Part shown: positions 1-8,391 of the stretch, piece after piece
Position numbering within the stretch: position 1 is the stretch's first letter
How the letters are laid out: every line of letters begins with the position of its first letter
NCBI GenBank assembly: GCA_002286855.1
Contig: NRSV01000166.1
Coordinates: 1-18,873 of the forward strand
Origin: Bipolaris cookei
Lineage: Eukaryota > Ascomycota > Dothideomycetes > Pleosporales > Pleosporaceae
DNA length: 18,873 nt
Direction: 5' to 3'
The notes under the pieces: generated by a model
Seen by the model: the letters and a program-made list of their open reading frames with translations, nothing else
Told to the model about the DNA's origin: nothing
Databases searched by the model: none
Made by a program: the position numbers and the translations under genes

Positions 1-308
1 TAGAGAGAGAAGATATGTGCTAGGGAAGAAACACTAATTGATTGATCGTTGGTAGTGTGAATTGATCTTGTGTGAAGTGCTCTGTCTTCTATCTACTTGC
101 TATCCTACTACTATATATATTAGCTAGAATAGATTCTAGAAGAGTCTATCTAGTAGTAGCTTGCGTAATCTATAGCGTCATAGATAGATGTCTATTGATC
201 GATTATAGTCTTGATAGATCGACTATAGACTTGATTGATCGCAGAGTCCGGGTGTGGACTGCGCATCCGGATTCTGTCGTGGAATAGCTGAGTAGCTTAT
301 CTACAACA
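1..308 (-). repeat. Young copia-type LTR, minus orientation, cut by window edge
   Basis: Reads as the reverse complement of 719-1026 with about one mismatch seen over 308 bp. On the minus strand it begins at 308 with TGTTGTAGATAAGC, the 5' end of the LTR at 719. The last 105 or so bases of the LTR would lie left of the window. It holds a TATATATATA tract (about 112-120) and a 20-bp tandem motif with GATC starting at 197, 217 and 237. Since its LTR start is intact and abuts an internal point of another LTR copy at 309, it is probably the 5' LTR of a minus-strand copia element whose body lies to the left. Confidence 0.8.
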
Positions 309-519
309 GATAGCAAGTAGATAGAAGACAGAGCACTTCACACAAGATCAATTCACACTACCAACGATCAATCAATTAGTGTTTCTTCCCTAGCACATAT
401 CTTCTCTCTCTACAATCTCTCGATCAAGCTGGCTCTGAGTCTACTACGGACAAGTAGAAGGCAGAGAGACCTCTACCTCTGAGTCGATAGTAGAACAAGC
501 AGCACCCTACACTTTGACA
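309..519 (+). repeat. 3' part of a young copia LTR, plus orientation
   Basis: Direct repeat of 923-1131: near identical, with a 2-bp indel (GAGAGACC here, GAGACC there). It lacks the first 204 bp of the LTR and ends in TTTGACA like the copy at 1131. The missing part was probably separated by insertion of the minus-strand LTR at 308/309 and should lie left of the window. Confidence 0.8.
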
Positions 520-718
520 GTAGGTTCCTTATTGCGTAGGCCAAAATAATCAGTTTGAGTTTGTAATAAAGGTGCGTGATAAACTTACTTCTAGCTCTTA
601 TTCTTGATAATGGCCAGCTCTTGTTTGCTAGGACTCTTAACAAATTCGAGCTATACTTCCTTAGCTGCAGTTGTCTCGAAGCTGTTGCTTTGAAGCTTAG
701 CTAACCTAGTCTTGTAAC
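520..718. other. 199-bp segment between two direct LTR copies
   Basis: This AT-rich stretch sits between the plus-oriented LTR end at 519 and the LTR start at 719. I see no gag or pol motif, no clear primer binding site after 519 and no purine tract before 719. It could be the short internal region of a deleted or TRIM-like element, or older DNA trapped between two insertions. The minus strand has a broken, weakly coding-like stretch that I do not recognise. Confidence 0.4.
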
Positions 719-1131
719 TGTTGTAGATAAGCTACTCAGCTATTCTACGACAGAATCCGGATGCGCAGTCCACACCCGGACTCTGCGATCAATCAAGTCT
801 ATAGTCGATCTATCAAGACTATAATCGATCAATAGACATCTATCTATGACGCTATAGATTACGCAAGCTACTACTAGATAGACTCTTCTAGAATCTATTC
901 TAGCTAATATATATAGTAGTAGGATAGCAAGTAGATAGAAGACAGAGCACTTCACACAAGATCAACTCACACTACCAACGATCAATCAATTAGTGTTTCT
1001 TCCCTAGCACATATCTTCTCTCTCTACAATCTCTCGATCAAGCTGGCTCTGAGTCTACTACGGACAAGTAGAAGGCAGAGACCTCTACCTCTGAGTCGAT
1101 AGTAGAACAAGCAGCACCCTACACTTTGACA
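719..1131 (+). repeat. Young copia-type LTR, complete, plus orientation
   Basis: A 413-bp LTR starting TGTTGTAGATAAGC and ending CTTTGACA. Both ends are defined by comparison with the inverted copy (1-308) and the direct copy (309-519). It holds a TATATATA core near 908-915 and, near its 3' end, two copies of a CTCTGAGTC-containing repeat. It joins directly to the 3' coding end of transposase A at 1132, so a copia element inserted there; the expected 5-bp target duplicate on the right would be ATGCG (1132-1136). It shares blocks with the older LTR at 4189-4667, so both belong to one LTR family. Confidence 0.82.
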
Positions 1132-2804
1132 ATGCGATATACTAGATTGATTATCAGAATTGCCACTATCACTAGCACTATCCGTCTCAACTGCGCAGGT
1201 ACGAGCGTTGTGTCTAGTCTGCTTGCAACGCCCGCACCGCCTCTCCTCGCACCCTCTTCGACGTGCTCTCACCGTCGCCACAACTGCTACCCGCCTGTTC
1301 AGCTAACACTTCTTGTATCTCGCCCACAGCAAGATTCTCCTCTGTCCGTACGTATCGCCAGTTACGGCTCTTTCGCTTATTTGCCTCGTCTAGAGCCTCT
1401 TGAAGGCTGCTCATTTTCTCCATCATAAGCGTTATATTATGTGCCATTTGCTGAGCTCCTTTACTAAACTGTGCAACCTTCTCGTTGAGAGAACTTGCAG
1501 AAGACCCGCGGCGATTTCTTACTCTCGAATGAGAGTACCTTGAGCCTCAACTTCGCGGGCGTTGCGTGGCGTCTGCGCCTCTCAGGCATCTACCCGTTGT
1601 GGTGATTGTCTTGATGTCTGCACCACTACATCAAGCTTTGATAGCACAGCCTGTGGGTTATGTGGGACTATACCAGCGCCTCTGAAGCCAGCTTGGATAT
1701 TCTTCTTCGTAATAGACCGCCCAAAAATAGGCTTAATGGCTGGTAGGAAGGTATCCTTGCTGATATAGTTGGTGCGGTTGCGTGCCAAGCCTGAAACAGC
1801 GTCGCCATACTTGCGTTTTAACGGCGCGAAGCAGTTAACATCAAGAGGCTGCAGTAGGTGAGATGAGTGCGCAAGTATACAGAGAAGTATAATATTCTTC
1901 TCCTTGCAAAGATCTTGAAAATCGACCGAGCAGTGGCTCTCATGGCTATCGATAATGAGCAGTCGATACCCACTCACAGTACAGCTCTTTGTATGGTTAT
2001 CAAAGTGCTCCAATTACAAGAGCAAGCTGATTTTATTCATTCAGCCATTGGGATTGACTTCAAGAACCCAGTCGACAGGTAGGTTCTCAACCCAGACGTC
2101 GAGAAGCACCTTACCCGCAAAGATAACGAAAGGTGGTAGCCGGCGACCCGACGCGCCCACGCCTTGGATCACAGTAACCCACTCACGGTTACCTGACCGT
2201 ATCCGCTTCTTTTTGCCATATCCTTTAGATTCTAGAATAACTGTGATGAAATCTTGCCTATCATAAAGCCAGTTTCATCAAAGTTATAGATATCGTCGTC
2301 TACAATGGCCCACTTCTGCTTTGTCGCCTCGACTAGATCAAACCAGCACTGGATAACCGCTGAATCCTCGCAGGTAACTTGCTGGTGATTATAAGGATTG
2401 CTCTAGCGCATACGGAACTCTGGAATTCTCTTGACAAAGTTATCAACCCAGTTCTTGCAAACAGAGTGGCTGGCGCGCTCATGCAAGAGTTCATCAGCCA
2501 TTGCTCGAACTCCAGCCTTTGTAGGCGCAAATTCTCGCTCAGACTCCTCGAGAATATGTCCAACTATACCCTCCTCTTGTAGCTTGTTTAGGCGCTTTAA
2601 GTTCGCTTCGCAGTCGCATCGGAAGCGCTTTCCAGCGCGTCGCCGTCGAATTATTGTTTAGGGAACGTTACACGTCTCTGCAGCACGTTAAACACTTTGA
2701 ATACTTTGGGATTTAATACAAAAAAGAGCAAGTTGAACGTCTGATTCGTTATAAGTTGAGTGAGTGATACATGGTTGAGTTATGACGCGTTGTAGTGTTG
2801 ACGT
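1132..2804 (-). mobile_element. Element A: pogo/Fot1-like DDE transposon, left end missing
   Basis: The right (5') end is placed at 2804: read on the minus strand, the element begins ACGTCAACACTACAACG and is preceded by TA (2805-2806). This matches the TA-flanked, ACGT-starting ends of elements B, C, F and G. The left end is lost where the LTR at 719-1131 abuts. On the right, A interrupts the old copia element shortly after its gag. Length as seen is about 1.67 kb, near full size for this class. Confidence 0.7.
1135..2750 (-). pseudogene. DDE_1 (pogo/Fot1-like) transposase of element A, broken
   Basis: This encoded a cut-and-paste transposase. Read from right to left, the frame-shifted pieces show: an N-terminal helix-turn-helix region with an RRRRAGKR motif (about 2650-2630); a CENP-B-like HTH region; the first catalytic Asp in YNFDETGF (about 2290); the second in LIIDSHESH (about 1945); and the third in LLQPLDV, with 35 residues between the second and third Asp (DD35D). 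Next come a GFRGAGIVPHNP motif, a putative coiled coil (1214-1447) and a CCHC zinc knuckle CX2CX4HX4C (1195-1236). At least four stop codons and several frame changes lie along it, so it cannot work. The order and the DDE motifs are seen directly; the family name rests on knowledge of DDE_1 transposases. Confidence 0.85.
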
Positions 2805-2896
2805 TAATGCGCTGGTAGTGAGGTGGCCGCTCTCTTGTGAACCACATTAGTTGATAGAGCTTTTTCACATACATTAGATGTATCAGATGTAGCTGT

Positions 2897-3793
2897 CTAG
2901 TTGATCTGATCAGGACGCTTACTAGGGTCCTTTTGCCAGCATTGATCAACTAAGTGCCCTTTGCGCTTGCAGTAAGAGCAGATTTTAGGGCTTCTGTTCG
3001 ACAGTCTCTGAGTATTTAAGGACATCTCGACGTTCTTTGAGTGAGGAGCTTGATTCGGGCTGCTGTTGCTCTTCTGATGATATAGCCTATCGCCTTGATA
3101 TTGAGAGTTGAATGGTTTGTTTTGATCTGTTCTGTAGCTCTTCTGATAGGAGCTGCTGTATCGATTTTGATCTGATCTGTAACCTCTTTGGTGACGCTTT
3201 AGTGAGCTAATACGCCTAGATTCGTCTAGAATCTGGCTACACACGAGCTCTAGGTTGATCTCTTTGTCTGATCTGATATCCTCGGTGATCGCAGTAACTA
3301 AATAACTGAAGTCAGAGCTTAGGTTATTTAGAATGAGAGCTGCGATAAATTGGTGTGGTAGAACGATCTTCCTAGTCTCAAGGTTGAGTACTAGGCTGTT
3401 CACCTTCTGAAGGTAAGATTTGACATTGTTCTGACAGCTTGCGAGGGTCGTATTGATCAGTTCCTTGCATATCACGAAATCTGAGGTAAACCCTTTTTGA
3501 GAGTAAAGTCTCTCAAGGTGATTCCAAAGATGATAGGGGTTCGCGATATCCTTTGATTGGAGTAGAGGGCCATCTTCTAGACTCAGTCTTAGTATTGATA
3601 GTGCTTTTGCCTCTTGATCTTTGAGCCTTTTGTAGTTCTCTGGATACTTTTCTTCATTAAGGTCAGCTGGATTGATAGTCATGATATCCTTGCAGTCCTG
3701 TTGCACAAGGATAGATTGTATCCTGAGCGACCAGATGTTGTAGTTAGAGCTGCCTTTTAGTTCAGGCACTCTGGAAATACTGTTGTCATTCAT
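2897..3793 (-). CDS. Copia-type Gag polyprotein (open frame)
   Basis: The frame is 298 aa, ATG at 3793, and undamaged. The N-terminus resembles copia Gag proteins: LKGSSNYNIW, the usual 'substrate and Trp' start, then a helical UBN2/gag-polypeptide region (about residues 60-200) with LSSDFSYLVTAI near 155. A Gln/Ser/Tyr-rich linker follows (about 200-265), then a CCHC zinc knuckle CSYCKRKGHLVDQC (residues 272-285; bases 2939-2980), which binds nucleic acid. Gag would form the particle that packages the element's RNA. In copia elements gag is normally fused to pol, but here the frame stops 13 codons after the knuckle and pol is gone. The clean frame in an otherwise decayed region is notable; the element cannot move by itself. 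Confidence 0.85.
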   Translation of the reverse strand: MNDNSISRVPELKGSSNYNIWSLRIQSILVQQDCKDIMTINPADLNEEKYPENYKRLKDQEAKALSILRLSLEDGPLLQSKDIANPYHLWNHLERLYSQKGFTSDFVICKELINTTLASCQNNVKSYLQKVNSLVLNLETRKIVLPHQFIAALILNNLSSDFSYLVTAITEDIRSDKEINLELVCSQILDESRRISSLKRHQRGYRSDQNRYSSSYQKSYRTDQNKPFNSQYQGDRLYHQKSNSSPNQAPHSKNVEMSLNTQRLSNRSPKICSYCKRKGHLVDQCWQKDPSKRPDQIN

Positions 3794-4176
3794 CTTGATC
3801 TATCAGCCTGCTTAGATATATAGACTGATCAGATATTGAGTAATCTAGTGTAGTACAGTAGCAGTTACTGTCCTTACTCTGAAGAACTCTGGCTGCTGAT
3901 CGATCAAATTGATCGGTACCTACACTTTATGATAGTTGAGTTTTCTCCGTATCTAGCTAACGCACAGTAGCTAGGTCAGATCTGGCAGGTACTCAAAACC
4001 AGAAGATCAAAAGTTGTTGTAAGATCGTCCTTGCTCGTATTGGTGGGTGGTGACCCTAGCTCTTGCCAAGAGTCTAGCCGACTTGGTACTAGCTCTTGCT
4101 GATCGATTTGCCACAGCCGATAGAGTGTATTGCTAGAAGGTTCTATCTCCTATCGCGTGATCCGTGTGGATACTCC
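3794..4176 (-). other. Untranslated leader of the old copia element
   Basis: About 380 bp between the primer binding site and the gag ATG. It is rich in GATC-containing words and has no frame I can support. Its position is that of a copia 5' leader, which normally carries packaging signals; none can be identified by eye. Confidence 0.5.
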
Positions 4177-4188
4177 AGGCTCATAACC
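4177..4188 (-). promoter_or_regulatory. Likely tRNA primer binding site of the old copia element
   Basis: On the minus strand GGTTATGAGCCT directly follows the LTR end ...CCAACA. A site at this position, with GGTTAT and GAGC cores, is typical of copia elements primed by a tRNA fragment (TGGTATCAGAGC-like sites). The match is by position and general shape only. Confidence 0.5.
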
Positions 4189-4667
4189 TGTTGGAATATA
4201 AGGAAGGTAGGAGGCTGCTTGTCCTACAGCAGACTCAGAGGTAGAGGTTGCTACTTGTCCTTGGGGCTCAGAGGTAGCTGTTACTACTTGTTCTACTATA
4301 GACTCAGAGGCAGGTTGGAAGCTACTAGTGAACAGACAACAAAAGGTACTAGGCGAGAGAAGTAGAATACGGTTAAATGTATTGGATCGATCTCGATCAG
4401 ATTCTCATAACTGTTATTCTCGGATCAAACTTCTCTTGTCCTCTTTCTACTCTGCTATTCTACTACTATGTATATTGACTGAAATAGATTCTAGAAGAAT
4501 CTATCTAACTGCAGCTTGCGTAATCGTAGACGTTATAGATAAATATCAACTAACAGTAACGTAATAGCTTCTTATAATCGATTAATCACAGAATCCGGGT
4601 AGTATCCCGAGCATCCCGAGCACCTGGATTCTGCTGGAGATTAGTTAAGTAGTTTGTATCTCCAAAA
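4189..4667 (-). repeat. 5' LTR of the old copia element
   Basis: Read on the minus strand it begins TTTTGGAGATAC (decayed from TGTTG) and ends CCAACA, about 479 bp. It shares ordered blocks with the young LTR at 719-1131: the ATTCTG block, AGCTTGCGTAATC (read on plus), ATAGATTCTAGAAGA and the CTCTGAGTC repeats. It has three CTCTGAGYC repeat units (plus-strand starts of CTCAGAG at 4234, 4267 and 4304) where the young LTR has two, which explains part of its extra length. It is clearly more diverged than the young copies are from each other. Confidence 0.75.
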
Positions 4668-5228
4668 CTTTTTAATAGCCTTCTCCTCCTTCTCCTTCTA
4701 CCTTATTTGGCTCACTGCAAGTCTCGCCCTCGCCTGCCTCGTCCCCTCACGTTGCCTCATCGTATCAGCTTTTTGAAGTCGTAGCTGCTGCACCTCCTCC
4801 TCCTGTAGATGCAGGCGATCGCGCGCCTGCTGTATATTCTTCGGGGACCGGAACACAGCTGCACCATGATGCTCTTCAGCCTCCTGCAGTGGTAGAGGCT
4901 TGCCTCGTTTCCTGCGTGTTCTCTCATTGACTAGAGCCTCCCTCAGCTTCCTTACTTCCTCCTGGAGGTGACTGTTTTCAACTGAACTTGAGTGAATAAC
5001 CTGGCTTAGCTTTTTGAACTATCTATTGCCTTGATCAACAACTACCATACGTAGCAAATGCTCCATCTTCCTCCAGTCTGAGGCACTGAGAGCTGAGGAG
5101 TTACTGTCACTAGTAGGATCAGGTATAGCAAATTGCTGAAGGATTACTTCTGGGCATACATGTGCAAATAGGTTTTTAGAAAACAGGTTATGTTGGCACA
5201 GCAAAGGCCTTAGTTGAGTCAGATAACT
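4668..5228 (-). pseudogene. Transposase E, C-terminal piece
   Basis: Third piece of the transposase of element E. The minus strand shows SASDWRKMEHLLRMVV, one in-frame stop near 5020, then KKLSQVIH and a long charged coiled-coil stretch, with AVFRSPKNIQQARDR near 4840. These are features of the C-terminal tail of one pogo/Fot1-like transposase family, which ends in a basic helix rather than a CCHC knuckle. The frame runs to the copia LTR boundary at 4667. Upstream it runs through to the hAT target duplicate at 5229-5236 with damage. This piece alone has no catalytic residue. Confidence 0.75.
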
Positions 5229-5236
5229 GCAGTTGC
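5229..5236. repeat. 8-bp target site duplication of the hAT element, left copy
   Basis: GCAGTTGC directly before the hAT terminus CAGAGATG. The identical 8 bp follows the other terminus at 10311-10318. Eight base pairs is the size made by hAT transposases. Confidence 0.9.
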
Positions 5237-5511
5237 CAGAGATGTCAACAATCAGGCTGAGTCACGCTCATCAATCAAGCTAGATTGACTCAACGGTCAA
5301 GCTGAGTCAAGCCAAACTCATCAAGCTTTATCAAGCCTGATACGCCCGTGCGTAAAAAAAGAAGAATAACTATTAACTACTTACTTTGTTTAGTTACGCT
5401 ACTAACCAATAGTATTATTTAACTCTTATCTCTATCCCCAATACTATACGATACGCATTAATCTATCGCATACATTTTCTTACTTGTCTTACCAATCTCT
5501 CGATTGCAAGC

Positions 5512-7969
5512 ATGCCACCAAAAAGTCGCGTCCAAGCTGTTGTTACTACCCCGCTAAAGCGGTCTCAGGGCATGCCCCGCGGTACTTTAAGTCAGACTGT
5601 ATCTATCGAAAGCCCGCCGTCGTCTTCTCGTTTTTCACCTCGTCAAGCTCTAGTTGAAGCGTTCCAGGTGTCAAACTTCGAAGCGCGGCTGCGCGAAACG
5701 CAGGCTCAAGAAGCTATTATCCTACCTGCCGACGGCAGCGAGGAGGTAACGATAGCTTCTAACGAGCCTGTTAGCGTAGGCTTCGACGAACACCTAGTAG
5801 ACGCCTTCGAAGGCCTTGACTGGGACCGCTTTCCTCAGTACATGAAGCCTTTGGCGACGCAGCGCGGGAAGAAAAGCTGGATATACCTTTATGGCTACCG
5901 CCACTACTTTATATGCCGCTTTTGCTATAAGCAAAAGTTTATTGACGCTGGTATCTGTTGTATATATGTAACAACAAGATCAACGTCAGCAGCCCAGCGA
6001 CATCTTGAGGAGGATAAGCCTGGCCATGGCTACAATACACCCGAGAAAGTTGATGTTGAAGTACTCAACACTATCCAGGCTGTGCTCACTGGCAATCGAG
6101 TTAGCCAAGCAGTCGCGAACGAACTCTTTGGCTTCAATATCCAGCGCTTTAGACTTGCAGCAGTTGCCTGGATTGTTGAGACTAACCAGCCACTTTCTAC
6201 TTTCGAGTCGCCAGCTTTTGGAGACCTTATCGCGTCAGCCAATTCACAAGAGGAGGAAGCTCTATGGGCTTCCCATAATAGCGTCTCCAGTTACATTTTA
6301 CGCCTACACGACTACCTCAAGCCGCGGGTTATTCAAGCGCTATCACGGGCACAGAGCAAGATATACGTCAGCTTTGACGTCTGGACAACAAAGGGCGGTT
6401 AAGCGCAGCTTTTTAGGTATTGTCGCACACTGTGTTGACAGTCGAGGCAATATTGTAGACCTGCCTATCGCGCTGCCGCAATTAACAGGCGCTCATACTG
6501 GTGAGAGGATAGCGGAGATTGTCATAGAAACGCTGAGACAGTCCAATGGCGACTTAGACTGTATTGGCTACTTTGCAATCGATAACGCGAGAAACAACAA
6601 CGCTGCGGTAGACGCAATCGCGCGGACGGTGGGCTTTGATGCCTCTCATCGCCGCCTCCGCTGTGCCCCCCATACGATTAATCTTATTGGCCAAACGCTG
6701 TTCTGGGGGAGGGACTATAACTCGTATAATAATAGAGCGAGCGAGCTTACTACTGAAGACGAGCATATGGGCGAGTGGAGGCGTGAAGGGCCTTTAGGCG
6801 TACTTATGGCAATTGTCAACCATATCAAAACACCAAGACAGTACGAGCTATTTGAAAGCTTTCAGCGTCGAGCCCACAATGAGTTGCCAGCTGACGCGCC
6901 TGCCGATAGTCGCAAGATTCTCGAGCCTGTCAAGCCTGTTGTCACCCGTTGGAACTCTTATTATGCTTGCTGTGAGCGCGCTGTACAACTACAAGCAGCT
7001 ATTAACGCATACGCCAATCACCACATAAACGAAACACGCAAGGCGGACTCATGGGCAAGCTCGTGCGGTAACCGACTACCTATCGTGCCGCGGTGGATGC
7101 GATCAGACGGCCTAACAACGCATGACTGGGCGGTAGTTACTGAGTATATAGATGTGCTACTGCCTCTGAAATCCGCGACAAAACGCCTCGAAGGGCGCTG
7201 CAAGTCTGGTAGATTTGGTGCTATCGCTGAGGTGATACCGGTATTTGAGTATATACTCAACTACTACGAGCAGCGAGTCCAAACCTACGACGCTGTCGAC
7301 TATAACGCTCACGACGAGGCGCCCGAGGACCATCTCGCGATCAACACGCGCGCAGCGTGGGCAAAAGCAAATGATTACTATGATAAGCTAGACCTATCGC
7401 CTACTTACTATGCTGCTACGATACTCCATCCTTACTATAAAACGTACTGCGACCTGTCGTGGAGCGCTGACAAGCCTGACTGGCTTACTGTTAACAAACG
7501 CGGCTCTCGCGCCTTATGGGCTACCTAAAACACTGCTCCAGCTACTACACTAGCGACAATACAGCGCCCGAAATCTTTCTCGACTGACATGGACGATGCA
7601 ATTGACGCCCTCCTTAATACCGTGACTGCCAGCGATGACGCGGTAGTAGACGACGAGTTCGACCGATGGAAACAGTGCGAGCCGCGTGTAGAGAGAGGCA
7701 CTGAATACGCCAACAACCCTACGAGATACTGGCTACTCATGCGAGATCGTTACTCACGCCTTAGCAGGCTTGCGCTAGATGTGCTCTCAATACCAGCGTC
7801 AAGCTGCGAGTGTGAGCGCATGTTCAGTGAGCTTGGGGATCTACTAGAGCCTCACCGACGAGGTATACAACCGCAGCTTTTGGCGGCGATACAGTGCGTA
7901 CGACGGTGGCGTAAAGCTGGCCTAGGCAACGATGATTGCCGCAGACTATGCAAGGATATATCGATATGA
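5512..7969 (+). pseudogene. hAT transposase, one frameshift and one stop
   Basis: The transposase would be 818 aa if two lesions are ignored. ATG at 5512 follows about 275 bp of 5' end. Residues 130-172 hold a BED-like zinc finger (C135, C138, H164, H172). The catalytic triad expected for hAT is present: Asp289 in SFDVWTTKGG, Asp357 in FAIDNARNNN, and Glu768 in SSCECERMFS. The CX2H motif in LRCAPHTINL lies between, and a C-terminal dimerisation domain (about 715-800) has ALDVLSIPASS. Lesion 1 is one extra T at about 6399-6400, putting TAA at 6400-6402 right after the first catalytic motif; the frame resumes at 6401. Lesion 2 is an in-frame TAA at 7526-7528 (codon 672). Everything else stays open, so inactivation looks recent. 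Family assignment is firm. Confidence 0.92.
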
Positions 7970-8064
7970 ATTACATCCGATGTTATGCCAGGACATATCG
8001 GCATGGATTACGGCCAACACTATGCCAGAATATATCAGCATGGACTACAGCCTATGTATGTCGA
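7954..8064 (+). repeat. Three 37-bp imperfect tandem repeats at the hAT transposase 3' end
   Basis: Units 7954-7990, 7991-8027 and 8028-8064 align as GGAYATATCGRCATG...TATGCCA with substitutions only. The first unit includes the transposase stop codon (7967-7969), so the array starts in coding sequence and runs into the 3' region. Confidence 0.8.
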
Positions 8065-8181
8065 TATTCTACATGTAACAAGCCCCTGCAATGGTCGTGT
8101 ATAAAAGACAGTTGTAGAGAGCATAACAAGAAAAAGACAAGAGAAGAAAATACATACAAAACACACAATACACACATCAAT

Positions 8182-8247
8182 TCACCGCACGTACGCGTGC
8201 GACAAACAACAACCTCCATTTTCTCACCGCACCTACGCGTGCGACAA
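8182..8247 (+). repeat. Pair of 24-bp direct repeats, each a GC-rich hairpin
   Basis: TCACCGCACGTACGCGTGCG at 8182 and TCACCGCACCTACGCGTGCG at 8224, each followed by ACAA: 24 bp with one difference, spaced 42 bp. In the first copy CGCACG-TACG-CGTGCG is a perfect 6-bp stem with a 4-base loop; the second copy has one mismatch. The repeats lie in the hAT 3' region between the transposase and nested element B. Confidence 0.75.
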
Positions 8248-8361
8248 TGATATTAGCTCAAAAGTCACTATAACTGATGACAGTATAGAGGCGTTGTATG
8301 AGTTGAGCAAGTGGGATAGCGATATCAATAATGATGGCGAAACTTAACACCAAAAATAGTC

Positions 8362-8379
8362 GCTATACGTACGTATAGC
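8362..8379. repeat. Perfect 18-bp palindrome
   Basis: GCTATACGTACGTATAGC equals its own reverse complement. It lies 10 bp left of the TA where element B inserted (8390-8391). Confidence 0.85.
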
Positions 8380-8391
8380 TAATATCACCTA

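Larger units (their letters stand above)
2807..4667 (-). mobile_element. Old Ty1/copia retrotransposon remnant: 5' LTR, leader and gag only
   Basis: On the minus strand the order is 5' LTR (4667 to 4189), primer binding site, leader of about 380 bp, then gag (3793 to 2897). About 90 bp after gag the element is interrupted by element A at the TA of 2805-2806. No protease, integrase, reverse transcriptase or RNase H and no matching 3' LTR are in the window. On its right it abuts the C-terminal coding end of transposase E, so it inserted into E. Confidence 0.75.

Noticed and set aside
72..287. 71-aa open frame, with an identical one at 740-955 on the other strand
   Set aside because: Both lie inside the inverted young LTR copies; the identity comes from the repeat, not from a gene.
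2749..2949. 66-aa frame after gag as the start of copia pol
   Set aside because: No protease or integrase motif, and it crosses the element A insertion point at 2804-2806.
6005..6400. Alternative plus-strand frame starting at 6005 as a separate gene
   Set aside because: Before 6401 it is the out-of-frame shadow of the hAT transposase; after 6401 it is the same transposase following the frameshift.
7954..8247. CRISPR-like array from the repeated units
   Set aside because: Units are adjacent imperfect tandem repeats or a single pair, inside a eukaryotic transposon.
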